NCBI GenBank assembly: GCA_003278095.1
Contig: QCHB01000001.1
Location: forward strand, 194,001 to 258,000
Direction of reading: 5' to 3'
Source: SAR116 cluster bacterium AG-390-L20
Lineage (GTDB): Bacteria > Pseudomonadota > Alphaproteobacteria > Puniceispirillales > Marisalimonadaceae
Length of the DNA: 64,000 bases
The position numbers were made by a program, and so were the translations under genes. This document shows, piece after piece, positions 44,102 through 53,600 of this stretch. How positions within the stretch are numbered: position 1 is the first letter of the stretch; every line of letters starts with the position of its first letter. The notes under the pieces are model-generated. The model was not told where the DNA came from. It ran no database searches and worked only from the letters and a program-made list of their open reading frames with translations.

Positions 44102-45399
44102 GTTTCTTGAAGAATATACTCAGCAATTTTTAATAATTTAAAGTCTTCATTCCAAGATGATATAATCTGTATCCCAATAGGAAGACTGTCTTCACCTTTT
44201 AAAAGCGGTAGACTAATTGCAGGAACTCCCATCATTGTCCAATATCCATTAAAAATTGCATTACCAGTATTCATTAGGTCTCTTGGAGCTTGACCTGTTG
44301 CTGCTGGAGTAATAATTGCATCAAATTTGTTGAAGAACTTCCTTAATGTCTGCTGCATCTTTTTCGCATTTTCAATGGCTTCTATATATTGTTTTGCTGA
44401 GACTGGAATGCCAGCTTCAATTCTAGATTTGGTGAATGGGTGAAGTTTTTCTTTTTCAGATTCGTAATAATGAGATAATGACTTTGCAATAGAACCATTC
44501 ATAATTACTTCGTGGGAATGAGCTGCTTCGTTGAAATCATTACCAAGATTGAGTTCTACAATATCAAAGGGTGAGTTTTCAACAAATTTTATTATTTGTT
44601 CTTGCATGTCTCTATCACCAATATCCCATACCGGACCTTTGACGAATGCAAATTTAGGCGTCTTAATTACATAGTTTTGTTTATAATTATATTGTTTAAT
44701 CATATCTAAATCTTTTTCATCATAAGATAAAATAACTGAAGCCACTAGATCAATATCACAAGTGGAATTTGCATAAATTCCTGGATGGTCTAAACGTTGT
44801 GATATTGGGGACATCCCGTGTCTTGAAATAGTCCCAAAAGTAGGTTTTAACCCAAGAATCCCAGTAAATGATGCTGGCCTTAAAACAGAACCACCTGTCT
44901 GAGAGCCAATTGCCAAAGGTATCATATTGTCAGAAACTGCTGCCGCTGACCCAGAGGAGGATCCTCCTGGTGTACATTCTAAGTCTTTTGGATTTTTTGT
45001 TTTGCCGGGCCCAGATAGTGCAAACTCAGTTGTTACACATTTACCCATAATGACTGCCCCAGCTTCTCTTAATAATTTAACTAGATGTGCGTCCTCAGTC
45101 GGCATTCTGTTTTTACATATTGATGATCCATTTTCAGTAGGCATGTCTCTAGTATCAATTATGTCTTTAATGCCAATAGGAAGACCATTAAGTTTACCAG
45201 GATTTTTATCTTTCCACCTTTTGTCAGCAAGTTTGGCTTGTTGGATTGCTTGTTCATGATTTAAATAATTCCAAGCACCTACTAATGACTCTCTAACTTT
45301 AATACGATCCAAAAAAGCTGTAACATATTTTTCAGAAGTGAGCTCACCTCTCTTCATCATATTCAAAGCATCGACAGCATTTAATTTGATTAAATCCAT
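44086..45399 (-). CDS. Amidase-signature family hydrolase
   Basis: 437 residues. The Ser-cisSer-Lys triad is visible: Lys78 in PIGIKDIID, Ser149 in GGSSSGSAAAV and Ser171 in SQTGGSVLRPA. The substrate is not predictable from sequence. The last residues, KKAC and the stop, are encoded inside the terminator hairpin of the convergent TRAP gene. A RidA-like gene lies 14 bases upstream on the same strand, as often seen in amide or carbamate catabolism. Confidence 0.9.
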   Translation of the reverse strand: MDLIKLNAVDALNMMKRGELTSEKYVTAFLDRIKVRESLVGAWNYLNHEQAIQQAKLADKRWKDKNPGKLNGLPIGIKDIIDTRDMPTENGSSICKNRMPTEDAHLVKLLREAGAVIMGKCVTTEFALSGPGKTKNPKDLECTPGGSSSGSAAAVSDNMIPLAIGSQTGGSVLRPASFTGILGLKPTFGTISRHGMSPISQRLDHPGIYANSTCDIDLVASVILSYDEKDLDMIKQYNYKQNYVIKTPKFAFVKGPVWDIGDRDMQEQIIKFVENSPFDIVELNLGNDFNEAAHSHEVIMNGSIAKSLSHYYESEKEKLHPFTKSRIEAGIPVSAKQYIEAIENAKKMQQTLRKFFNKFDAIITPAATGQAPRDLMNTGNAIFNGYWTMMGVPAISLPLLKGEDSLPIGIQIISSWNEDFKLLKIAEYILQETKKAC

Positions 45400-45413
45400 T
45401 TATAATCCTTTAT

Positions 45414-45794
45414 TTATTTTGTTATTACTGCTTCAGCTTCTATTTCAACTTTCATCCGCGGATCTACTAAAGCTGAAATTTCAAGTAAAGTAGATGCAGG
45501 CTTATGATCGCCAAAATATTTAATTCTTTTTGGATTTATAATAGCTCTGTCATCTATGTTAGTTAAAAAAACTCTTACTTTTACAACGTCTTTCGATGAA
45601 CCTCCAGCAGCTTCTATGCAAGTGTTTAAGTCTCTCATAGCTATATCAAACTGATCTTTAGTACTTTCTGGAATTGTTCCGTCAAAGTTCATGCCGACTA
45701 ATCCTGAAACCCAGATGATACCATTAGCTTCAACAGCATGGCAATAATGACTTACAGGTTGGAGAATATCCGGTATTAGGACTCTCTTGATCAT
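45414..45794 (-). CDS. RidA-superfamily protein lacking the deaminase Arg
   Basis: 126 residues from the ATG at 45792-45794, which has GAGG upstream; an ATG four codons earlier has none. The chorismate-mutase-like Rid fold is clear: HYCHAVEANGIIWVSGLVG, DLNTCIEAAGGSSKDVVKVRVFLT and VEIEAEAV. In imine-deaminating RidA a conserved Arg follows Pro-Ala before the last helix. Here that place reads PAST (Ser101), so 2-aminoacrylate deaminase activity is unlikely. Such Arg-less Rid proteins occur in catabolic operons, and this one precedes an amidase. Confidence 0.87.
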   Translation of the reverse strand: MIKRVLIPDILQPVSHYCHAVEANGIIWVSGLVGMNFDGTIPESTKDQFDIAMRDLNTCIEAAGGSSKDVVKVRVFLTNIDDRAIINPKRIKYFGDHKPASTLLEISALVDPRMKVEIEAEAVITK

Positions 45795-45924
45795 AATGTT
45801 CCTCATAAATATTTATTACAAATTATTTTTATATGATTATTCTAGATAAGTTTTTTTTAAAATATAGTTTAAAAAAATAGTTTCATTTAATTTGCAACAA
45901 TTATGAAAAGGCATATCATTAAAG

Positions 45925-45930
45925 TATAAT
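45925..45930 (+). promoter_or_regulatory. Candidate -10 element upstream of the 2-hydroxyacid dehydrogenase gene
   Basis: A perfect TATAAT lies 19 bases before the ATG. The -35 region is poor (TTATGA at an 18-base spacing), so this is weak evidence for a promoter close to the gene. Confidence 0.35.
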
Positions 45931-45949
45931 TTTTTAAATAGAGGATAGA

Positions 45950-46978
45950 ATGCCAACAATAGCTTACCTTGATACTTTACCGGCACAAAATGGTCTAGAT
46001 ATGTTATACTCTCAGACTAAAGTAAATATTCTAAAGGTTAATAGTTTTGACAGTGAAGAAAAATGTTTATCAATTTTAAAAAAAGCTGACGCTTATCAGG
46101 TAGGAGCAGCTAGGGATGAAGTACCAAAATATTTACAAGTTGATAAAGAGTTTTTAATAAAGGTACCTAATTTAATTGTTATTTCATCTTCTGGTGCAGG
46201 CTATGACACTATTGATGTAGATGCATGTTCGGATGCGGGTGTATTAGTAGTAAATCAAACGGGTGGAAATGCCGAAGGCGTTGCAGAGCATGCTGTTGGA
46301 ATGATCTTAAGTTTGTTTAAGAGAATTGGTGAATGTGACCATGCTCTTAGAAGAGGTTGGAATGAACCCAGGGTCAGTCTTATGGGTAAAGATCTTTTAA
46401 ATAAAACGGTTGGAATAATTGGCCTTGGTAACACTGGTGGTAGGGTAGCTGAAATATGTAAAATAGCATTTAATTGTAACATTCTAGCTTATGATCCATA
46501 TTTGTCTGATGATAATTTTCATAAAAAAAATGCTAGCAAAGTTGCACTTGATACTTTGTTAGCTGAAAGCGATGTGGTTTCTGTGCACATACCATTAAAT
46601 AAAGAGACAAGTAACATGCTTAATAAAGTTTCATTCAAAAAAATGAAAAAGGATAGTTATTTTGTTACGACGTCAAGGGGATCAATTCATAATGAAAATG
46701 ATTTGTATGATATTCTTAAGGAAGGACATTTAGCAGGTGCGGGACTTGATGTATGGGAATTTGAACCTCCTCCATCAACACATAAGCTTCTTGAACTTGA
46801 AAATGTAATAGCAAGCCCGCATACAGCGGGTATTACTAAAGATAGTCGTGATAAAATGTCTGAATACGTTGCAACGCAGCTTTTAGATTTATTTGACGGA
46901 AAGGATCCAGCAAGGCCAGTTAATCCTGAAGTATTGGACACTTATAGAGAAAAATTCAAAAAAATATTAATTAAATAA
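45950..46978 (+). CDS. D-isomer-specific 2-hydroxyacid dehydrogenase
   Basis: 342 residues of the NAD-dependent D-2-hydroxyacid dehydrogenase family. The Rossmann motif is GIIGLGNTGGRVAEI (about 150-164). Catalytic residues are an Arg in TTSRGSIHNE, a Glu in the VWEFEPP segment and a His in ASPHTAGIT. The SSSGAGYDTIDVDAC segment binds the substrate carboxylate in relatives. GAGG lies before the ATG. It is followed after 23 bases by an SDR gene, so the two may interconvert hydroxy and keto acids of one pathway. Substrate unknown. Confidence 0.9.
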   Translation: MPTIAYLDTLPAQNGLDMLYSQTKVNILKVNSFDSEEKCLSILKKADAYQVGAARDEVPKYLQVDKEFLIKVPNLIVISSSGAGYDTIDVDACSDAGVLVVNQTGGNAEGVAEHAVGMILSLFKRIGECDHALRRGWNEPRVSLMGKDLLNKTVGIIGLGNTGGRVAEICKIAFNCNILAYDPYLSDDNFHKKNASKVALDTLLAESDVVSVHIPLNKETSNMLNKVSFKKMKKDSYFVTTSRGSIHNENDLYDILKEGHLAGAGLDVWEFEPPPSTHKLLELENVIASPHTAGITKDSRDKMSEYVATQLLDLFDGKDPARPVNPEVLDTYREKFKKILIK

Positions 46979-47001
46979 TTACGTTAGTTAAGAGGAAAAT
47001 A

Positions 47002-47736
47002 ATGAAAAACATTCTCATCACCGGCGCAAGTCAAGGTATTGGAAAAGCAACAGCTGTTGAAGCGGCAAAAAACAAAATGTTTGTTGGAATAAATTATAAC
47101 AAAAACTTGGAAGCAGCCCAATCTTGCTTAGATGAAGTAAAGTTAGCGGGCAGTGACGGAATGATTTTACACTGTGATGTGGCTGACAGTAATGCTGTAA
47201 AAGAAATGTTTAATAAATTCCTTGCAAAAGTTAAGACAATTGATGGTGTCTTCAATAATGCAGGAATAACCGGGCCTATTTCACCAATACAGGATCTGGA
47301 TCCTGTGGAATTAAAGATACTTATTGATACTAATGTTTCAGGTGCTTTCTATGTTGCTCAAGAATCTGCACGAGCAATGATAAACCAAAAAAACGGAGCA
47401 ATCGTAAACATGTCTTCAATTGCAGCAGATATTGGTGGAGGTGGAGAATTTATTCATTACGCAATGTCAAAAGGAGCTATTCACTCTCTTACATACGGTA
47501 TGGCAAAAGAGCTAGGAAAGTATGGAATTAGAGTAAATGCAGTTGCACCAGGATTAATAGATACAGAAATTCATGCAAAAGCTGGGGATGCCTCACGTGT
47601 AGATAGATTAATGCCTTCAGTACCTCTAGGAAGAGTAGGCGGTGCAGAAGAAGTTGCTCAAACTGTAATATGGTTGTTGAGTGAAAAATCAAGTTATATT
47701 TCCGGCTCAATAGTTCCTGTGTCTGGAGGAAGATAA
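47002..47736 (+). CDS. SDR-family oxidoreductase (FabG-like)
   Basis: 244 residues with all classical SDR parts: ITGASQGIGKATA near the N-terminus, FNNAGITGP, a Ser in NMSSIAAD, and the catalytic YAMSK. The C-terminus has YISGSIVPVSGGR. It is therefore expected to be an active NAD(P)H-dependent dehydrogenase or reductase, in contrast to the motif-less SDR at 36013. The gene follows the 2-hydroxyacid dehydrogenase with AAGAGG upstream and converges with the EamA transporter. Confidence 0.9.
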   Translation: MKNILITGASQGIGKATAVEAAKNKMFVGINYNKNLEAAQSCLDEVKLAGSDGMILHCDVADSNAVKEMFNKFLAKVKTIDGVFNNAGITGPISPIQDLDPVELKILIDTNVSGAFYVAQESARAMINQKNGAIVNMSSIAADIGGGGEFIHYAMSKGAIHSLTYGMAKELGKYGIRVNAVAPGLIDTEIHAKAGDASRVDRLMPSVPLGRVGGAEEVAQTVIWLLSEKSSYISGSIVPVSGGR

Positions 47737-47737
47737 A

Positions 47738-48652
47738 TTAAATATTGATATTAGTATTAGTATTTAATTCTTCTTTCTTTTTCTTTGCCTGTCTTATTCC
47801 AATATAAGTTGATGCACCTAAAATTAATGCAGCTCCTAACCAAAGACCTGGATGTGGTAGTTCATCAAAAAAGATAAATCCAAAAGATACGGCCCAGATT
47901 AGTCTTAAATAATCCAATGGCAGTAATGTAGAAATTTCAGCTCTTTTTAATGCTTCATTGAGAAACCAGTGAACTAAAGTACCTGCAACAGCGACCATTA
48001 AAAACAAAAATAACTGATATAAAGTTGGCCATTCCCATACCTGAATAGCAAGTAAAAATGTGGCAGGTATTAGTCCAGCTGCTTGCCAGAATGTTATACT
48101 TAAAGTGCTATCTGTTTTAGTCAAAACTTTTGCCATTAGCATTGAGGATGACCACATTAAAGAGGCAAGTAGTATTAACAATGGCCCAAAACCAAGTTGA
48201 ATATCTGGTCTTAAAACTATTATTGCGCCACAAAATCCAACAAACATAGCTATCCATCTTCTAATGCCAACAATTTCTTTTAAAAAAATTATAGCTAAAA
48301 TTGTTGCAAAAATAGGAACAGTAAACATTAAAGCTGTAGCTTTGGATAACTCAGTTATGCTTAATCCATAAAACATGCATAACATGGCTATACTTCCAAC
48401 TATAGCCCTATAGGTTTGAAGCTTGGGATTATTTGACTTAAGTGAAACCAATCCTTTTTTTGCAACAAATGGAAAAAAAATAACTAGTACAAAGATAGTT
48501 CGGAAGAATGCTACTTCAAAAGGATGATGATCTTCTGTAGCAAAACGAATAAGACAATGCATTGTAGTAGCAAAAAATCCAGAAAAAATCATAAGAAAAA
48601 CTGCTAATACTCCTGGAGTAAAAATAGTTGCGGATTTATTTTTATTTTTCAT
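47738..48652 (-). CDS. EamA/DMT-family membrane transporter
   Basis: 304 residues with ten predicted membrane spans arranged as two repeats, as in drug/metabolite transporters. N-terminal-half signs are EVAFFRTIFVLVIFFP and ATALMFTVPIFATILAIIFLKE; the second repeat shows LLPLDYLRLIWAVSFGFIFFDE. Members export amino acids, metabolites or drugs; no substrate can be assigned. The C-terminal tail is Lys-rich, then NTNTNINI. Its stop lies next to that of the SDR gene (convergent). Confidence 0.88.
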   Translation of the reverse strand: MKNKNKSATIFTPGVLAVFLMIFSGFFATTMHCLIRFATEDHHPFEVAFFRTIFVLVIFFPFVAKKGLVSLKSNNPKLQTYRAIVGSIAMLCMFYGLSITELSKATALMFTVPIFATILAIIFLKEIVGIRRWIAMFVGFCGAIIVLRPDIQLGFGPLLILLASLMWSSSMLMAKVLTKTDSTLSITFWQAAGLIPATFLLAIQVWEWPTLYQLFLFLMVAVAGTLVHWFLNEALKRAEISTLLPLDYLRLIWAVSFGFIFFDELPHPGLWLGAALILGASTYIGIRQAKKKKEELNTNTNINI

Positions 48653-48774
48653 GAAATTTATTTAATACTTTGGTGCTGAAGTCTGATTTATGTTTAAATA
48701 TTGTTATGACAAATAATTCAAAAATGACTAATAATAACATTAAATAATTAACATATTAATTGATAGGTGGCAAA

Positions 48775-49500
48775 ATGTTAGAAGTTAAAGCTCTTCTATT
48801 TGACGTTTTTGGAACTGTTGTAGATTGGAGAACAGGAATTGCTATTGAAGTTCAAATGATAGCAAAAAAATATAACATTAAGCTAAATGCAGACGATTTT
48901 GCTGATGCCTGGCGAGCTGAATATCAGCCGGCTATGGAACAAATAAGAAGTGGAAAAAGAAGTTTTACAATATTAGATATTCTTCATTTAGAGAATTTAA
49001 AAAAAATAGCTCCAAGATTTAATTTAAATAATCTTTCCAATGAAGACTTAAATTTTCTTGTAACAGCTTGGCATAGGCTCCCAGGCTGGCCAGATAGTAG
49101 TCAAGGTTTAAATAAACTTAAGAAAAAATTTATATTAGCAACTCAATCAAATGGAAATATAGCTCTGATGGTAAATATGGCTAAATATTCTAACCTCAGT
49201 TGGGATGTTATATTAGGCGCAGAAGTTTTAGGCCATTATAAACCTGAACCAGAGGCATATATTAAAGCTTGTAAAGCCCTAAATTTAAAACCTTCAGAAT
49301 GTTTGATGGTTGCAGCCCATGATGACGATCTTAAAGCCGCCAGCCTTCAAGGAATGAAAACGGCTTATGTTCATAGACCTTTTGAATACGGTAAAGACAA
49401 GTTATTTGATATTGCCGAAGTAAATGATTATAAAGGTAATAGAAATTGGGACATTATGTCCAAAGATTTCAATGATTTGGCTTTTAAGTTAGGTTGTTAA
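48775..49500 (+). CDS. HAD-superfamily hydrolase, type II haloacid dehalogenase-like
   Basis: 241 residues from the ATG at 48775, preceded by AGGTGG; a TTG five codons earlier is less likely. The nucleophile Asp is in LLFDVFGTVVDWRTG, as in L-2-haloacid dehalogenases, with a Ser-Asn pair in QSNGNIALM, the Lys in HYKPEPEAY and Asp residues in VAAHDDDLKAAS. It may dehalogenate 2-haloacids or simply be a HAD phosphatase; the VFGTVVDWRTG signature favours the dehalogenase branch. The next gene is a class I amidotransferase-like hydrolase. Confidence 0.88.
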   Translation: MLEVKALLFDVFGTVVDWRTGIAIEVQMIAKKYNIKLNADDFADAWRAEYQPAMEQIRSGKRSFTILDILHLENLKKIAPRFNLNNLSNEDLNFLVTAWHRLPGWPDSSQGLNKLKKKFILATQSNGNIALMVNMAKYSNLSWDVILGAEVLGHYKPEPEAYIKACKALNLKPSECLMVAAHDDDLKAASLQGMKTAYVHRPFEYGKDKLFDIAEVNDYKGNRNWDIMSKDFNDLAFKLGC

Positions 49501-49541
49501 ATCAACATTATTACAAGTAAATAGAAAGTTTCTTATAGAAT

Positions 49542-50309
49542 ATGTCTTCAATCAAACCAATCATAGGCATTTCGACTAATGAAATAACTAACTTTGGTGG
49601 AAGACAGATTTCACATTCAACTGGTTTGAGATACGTAAACGCTGTTGCAAAATTCGCGAATGGTATCCCTATTTTAATACCATCTTATATAAAAGATGAA
49701 GATTTAGACCAACTTCTAAAAAAATTAGATGGCCTTGTCTTGACTGGAGGAAGAGCCAACGTAGAACCACATCATTTTGGCGGAGATCCATTTCCTCCAG
49801 ACGAACCAATAGATGTTGGAAGAGACGAAATTGTTTTAAAATTAATACCTAAATGTGTAAATTTAGGTGTTCCTATATTCGGTATCTGTAGAGGTATACA
49901 AGAGATGAATGTTGCTTATGGAGGAACCCTTCATTACCGAGTACACTTGATACCTGACAAAAACGATCATCGAATGCCAAGAGGCGACGACGTAACTGTA
50001 AAAGAAATATTCACATTAAGACACAGGATTGACTTTACTAAAAATGGATTTTTTTTCAGGCTTATAAACAAAAATAGTTGTATGGTTAACTCTCTTCATG
50101 GCCAGGCGATTGATAGTTTAGCTCAAAATTTAAAAATTGAAGCTTATTCAGATGATGGTGTTATTGAGGCTGTAAGTATTCCAGAACACCCTTCATTTGC
50201 TGTTGGTGTTCAATGGCATGCTGAATATGAACCTGAAAAAAATGAACTAAATAAAAGTTTGTTTATGGAGTTTGGACAAGCATGTTTAAACTATATTAAT
50301 AAAAAATAA
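49542..50309 (+). CDS. Class I glutamine amidotransferase-like hydrolase (PuuD type)
   Basis: 255 residues of the gamma-glutamyl-gamma-aminobutyrate hydrolase family. The nucleophile is Cys116 in FGICRGIQEMNV; the His-Glu pair is in VQWHAEYEPE. LVLTGGRANVEPHHFG and NSLHGQAID are typical of PuuD-like enzymes, which free GABA from its gamma-glutamyl form in putrescine use. No other puu gene is in the window, so the true substrate may differ. It follows the HAD gene after 41 bases. Confidence 0.88.
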   Translation: MSSIKPIIGISTNEITNFGGRQISHSTGLRYVNAVAKFANGIPILIPSYIKDEDLDQLLKKLDGLVLTGGRANVEPHHFGGDPFPPDEPIDVGRDEIVLKLIPKCVNLGVPIFGICRGIQEMNVAYGGTLHYRVHLIPDKNDHRMPRGDDVTVKEIFTLRHRIDFTKNGFFFRLINKNSCMVNSLHGQAIDSLAQNLKIEAYSDDGVIEAVSIPEHPSFAVGVQWHAEYEPEKNELNKSLFMEFGQACLNYINKK

Positions 50310-50316
50310 ACCACTT

Positions 50317-51249
50317 TTACAATGACAACTCAGGTCCAATAGGAATTATTCTGTAAGGATTTATATGCTCATGAGAAAAATAATAATGTCTTTTAATATG
50401 TTCAAAATTAGTTGTTGTATTTATTGCCTTTTTTTCAAATAAATTTTTAAGATATCTACTTATATTTTTGTAATCACTTATTTTTTTTAAATTACATTTA
50501 AAATGTAGATAATACACACAATCAAACCTTATTAAGGTTGGCACTAACCTAATATCAGCCTCGGTAAGTACGTTCCCAACCAAAAAATCTTGTTTATTTA
50601 ATATTTTTTCAATCATTTCTAATGTGGAAAATAATTTATTAACGGCATATTCGTATGAAGCTTGTGTTGTTGAAAAGCCAGATTTGTAAACTCCATTATT
50701 CACATTTTCGTATATAATTTCATTAATATAGTCTATTTCCTTTCTGAGATTATAAGGGTAATAGTCATTATAATTCTTGGTAATATTGTTAAATGCACTG
50801 TTCATAATTCTGATGATTTCAGATGATTCATTATTTACAATTGAGCGGGTTTTTTTGTCCCATAATATTGGGACTGTAGCTTTAGTGGATACTTTTTCAT
50901 CTGAAATTTGATAAATTTCATGTGCATATTTTTTATTATAAAGAGTATCACCGGTTGCTTTTGGAAAGTCTTTTGCAAATGACCATCCCATCTCAAGCAT
51001 ATCTGGATGAGAAAAATCTACACTTATATGATCTTCTAAATTTTTTAACTTTCGAAAAATAAGAGTGCGATGTGCCCAAGGACAAGCATAACTAACATAT
51101 AGATGATACCTATTTGATTCTGCCAAATAAGTGTCATGGCCTTCATTTATATTATTTCTAAAAATACTGTTTAATCTTTTAAAACCGCCATCTTTAGAAT
51201 TATTAGAAACTGATCCTTTAACCCATTCCCCATTAATAAGTTGACCCAT
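50317..51249 (-). CDS. Glutathionyl-hydroquinone reductase (Xi-class glutathione transferase)
   Basis: 310 residues. Cys56 in SYACPWAHRTLIFRKLK is the active-site Cys of the Xi class, which reduces glutathionyl-hydroquinones with glutathione. Other family signs are VPILWDKKTRSIVNNESSEIIR (N-terminal thioredoxin fold) and the C-terminal helical domain with LVGNVLTEADIRLVPTLIRFD. It would help recycle quinone conjugates formed during aromatic breakdown. The gene is alone on its strand, between two plus-strand genes. Confidence 0.9.
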   Translation of the reverse strand: MGQLINGEWVKGSVSNNSKDGGFKRLNSIFRNNINEGHDTYLAESNRYHLYVSYACPWAHRTLIFRKLKNLEDHISVDFSHPDMLEMGWSFAKDFPKATGDTLYNKKYAHEIYQISDEKVSTKATVPILWDKKTRSIVNNESSEIIRIMNSAFNNITKNYNDYYPYNLRKEIDYINEIIYENVNNGVYKSGFSTTQASYEYAVNKLFSTLEMIEKILNKQDFLVGNVLTEADIRLVPTLIRFDCVYYLHFKCNLKKISDYKNISRYLKNLFEKKAINTTTNFEHIKRHYYFSHEHINPYRIIPIGPELSL

Positions 51250-51384
51250 CCATCTATCCCACTAAGAATTTTTTTAAGATCATTATATCATGATTGTAAA
51301 AATTAAATTAAAAATAATTTAAATAGTTTGTTCACTTAAACTATAAATAAATCGAGTTTACTATTTTAATTTAAGGAATTTAAG

Positions 51385-52317
51385 ATGAAAAATATTGGCG
51401 TAATAGGTGGAGGTCTGATAGGGGCTAGTTGGGCAGCTATATTTTCCAAGAGTGGATTTAATGTATTTGTTTACGATCCATACCCAGATGTTTTTGATAC
51501 ATATAAATCAAGGGTTACATCTTTTTTAGAAGAGTTAAAAACTATTGATGAGACTATAAATGTTGAAGAAAGCTTAAATAGAATAAATGCAAACGTAACT
51601 ATAGAAGATTTATGTAGTAATGTGGAATACATCCAAGAAAGCGCCCCAGAGATATTATCTGTTAAACAAGAGTTATTCGCAAAGTTAGATAATTTAGCAC
51701 CTGAAGAAGTTGTTATTGGCTCATCTTCTTCAGCTATGCCAATCTCAAGCATTACGCAAAATTTGAAAGGACAACATAGGTGCATAATAACACACCCAGC
51801 TAATCCACCGCACTTAATCCCTTGTGTTGAAATTTGTCCAGGAGAAAATACTTCAAATAAAACAATTGAAAAGACAAAAGAAATTTTCACTGCTTCTGGT
51901 GCGTCTATTGTAAACGTTAAAAAAGAAATAGACGGATTTATTTTAAATCGGCTTCAAGGAGCTCTCCTTAATGAAGCAATGAGACTTTATTCTGACGGAT
52001 ATGCTAGTGCAGATGAGATAGATGCAACGATAAGAGATGGTTTAGGTTTAAGATGGGCGTTTATGGGACCTTTTGAAACTATAGATTTGAATGCACCAGG
52101 AGGTATAAAAGATTATATTTCAAGATATGGCCCCATTTTTGTTGAAATGGCAAAAAATCAAACAAAAATTCCTGATTGGTCTGAAGAAGCAGGAAAAAAA
52201 CTTGAGTTAGAGAGAAGAAAAATACTTAGTCACGACAAATTACAAGATCGGGCTAAAAAAAGAAATCAACTGCTCAAATCATTAAGAAAAGTCAAAATAG
52301 ACAATGGTGAAGCATAA
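51385..52317 (+). CDS. 3-hydroxyacyl-CoA dehydrogenase family protein (CRYL1/L-gulonate dehydrogenase-like)
   Basis: 310 residues. The NAD motif is IGVIGGGLIGASWAAIF near residue 3-19 and is followed by YDPYPD. The ITHPANPPHLIPCVEICPG and GFILNRLQGALLNEAMRLYSDG segments, then DGLGLRWAFMGPFETID, match the lambda-crystallin/L-gulonate 3-dehydrogenase branch more than fatty-acid FadB or Hbd. It may oxidise a 3-hydroxy acid or its CoA ester. It starts a plus-strand group with a CoA-transferase and an N-acyl-D-amino-acid deacylase. Confidence 0.88.
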   Translation: MKNIGVIGGGLIGASWAAIFSKSGFNVFVYDPYPDVFDTYKSRVTSFLEELKTIDETINVEESLNRINANVTIEDLCSNVEYIQESAPEILSVKQELFAKLDNLAPEEVVIGSSSSAMPISSITQNLKGQHRCIITHPANPPHLIPCVEICPGENTSNKTIEKTKEIFTASGASIVNVKKEIDGFILNRLQGALLNEAMRLYSDGYASADEIDATIRDGLGLRWAFMGPFETIDLNAPGGIKDYISRYGPIFVEMAKNQTKIPDWSEEAGKKLELERRKILSHDKLQDRAKKRNQLLKSLRKVKIDNGEA

Positions 52318-52338
52318 CTAATAGAGGTATTAAGAATT

Positions 52339-53523
52339 TTGTTACCATTAGAAAATATTAGAATTTTAGATTTATCTAGGTTAGCTGCGGGTAATATGGT
52401 TAGTCATATGTTTGCGGATTTTGGAGCAGACGTTATTAAAGTTGAAAAACCAGGAAAAGGTGATGATCTTAGGAATTGGCAAGTTAATGACGTCGCTCAC
52501 TGGTGGGCAGTTTACTCAAGAAATAAAAGAAGTATAGCTTTAAATCTTAGAGAAGAAGAAGGATTAAAACTTTTAAAAGAATTAGTAAAAATTGCAGATG
52601 TTTTTATAGAAAATTTTGTTCCAGGCACTCTTGAGAAATGGGGTATTGGCCCAGATAATTTATTAGACCTAAATAAAAATCTTATTATTTTAAGAATTTC
52701 AGGTTGGGGCCAAACAGGAATATATAAAGATGCGCCTGGATTTGGTTCTTTAGTTGAGGGCATGAGTGGTTTTGCTTCCATGACAGGAGAAGAGCATCAA
52801 AAGCCATTACTTCCTCCATTAGCTCTTGCCGATATGGTAGCGGGTTTGACTGGCTTTGGTGCGATTTTGATGGCTGTGATTGCATCAAAGAAAAATCAAA
52901 CCGGAGGGCAGGTTATTGATCTTTCCCTTTTTGAACCTCTTTTTTCGATATTAGGTCCTTGGGCAGCAAGTTATAAAATATCAGGAAAAATACCTCCTCG
53001 AATTGGAAATAGAAGTAATGTTGCTGCACCCAGAGGTATTTATAAAACTAAGGATAATAAATTTGTTTCACTATCAGCATCAATGCAATCGATGTGGGAA
53101 AAACTTGCAATTACTATTGGAGCTCAAGAGTTAATTAATGACCCTAAATATCGTACAAATAGTGATAGATTGAGCAATCAGGATGACTTAGACGATGTGA
53201 TTTCCGATTTCATCAAAAAATTTGATAGAGAACCTCTTTTAAAATTATTTTCAAAAGAGGGAATTACAGTCGGACCTGTACTAGACATATCAGAAATAAT
53301 CGAACATCCATATGTCTTAGATAGAAAGATTTTAATAGAACATTATAATAATAATTATGGAAATATTTTAATGCATCAAGCTTTTCCAAGACTTAGTAAA
53401 ACTCCTGGAAAAGTAAAATCTTCTGCACCCTCAATAGGTGAAAACACCAATGATATATTAAAAGAAATCGGTCTTACAAAAAGTCAAATTGACAAACTTA
53501 GAGACAATAAAATTATAAATTAG
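52339..53523 (+). CDS. Class III CoA-transferase (CaiB/BaiF family)
   Basis: 394 residues with a TTG start. The family transfers CoA between carboxylic acids through an Asp-anhydride intermediate. Marks are LDLSRLAAGNMVSHMFADFGADVIKVEKPGKGD split over residues 10-45, YSRNKRSIALNLREEEG, FIENFVPGTLEKWGIG, and GFGSLVEGMSGFASMTG with the probable catalytic region. The last third has REPLLKLFSKEGITVGPVLD. It follows the dehydrogenase by 21 bases and suggests that the pathway uses a CoA ester. Confidence 0.92.
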   Translation: MLPLENIRILDLSRLAAGNMVSHMFADFGADVIKVEKPGKGDDLRNWQVNDVAHWWAVYSRNKRSIALNLREEEGLKLLKELVKIADVFIENFVPGTLEKWGIGPDNLLDLNKNLIILRISGWGQTGIYKDAPGFGSLVEGMSGFASMTGEEHQKPLLPPLALADMVAGLTGFGAILMAVIASKKNQTGGQVIDLSLFEPLFSILGPWAASYKISGKIPPRIGNRSNVAAPRGIYKTKDNKFVSLSASMQSMWEKLAITIGAQELINDPKYRTNSDRLSNQDDLDDVISDFIKKFDREPLLKLFSKEGITVGPVLDISEIIEHPYVLDRKILIEHYNNNYGNILMHQAFPRLSKTPGKVKSSAPSIGENTNDILKEIGLTKSQIDKLRDNKIIN

Positions 53524-53600
53524 TAAAATTTGTCAATGAAATCAATTATTGACATCAAAAAATATAAAGAACAAAATATCAAAATTGGGAGGTGTTTTTA

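Noticed and set aside
49542-50309. Naming the class I amidotransferase-like gene puuD
   Set aside because: The family fits, but no other putrescine-utilisation gene is nearby and the family has other substrates.
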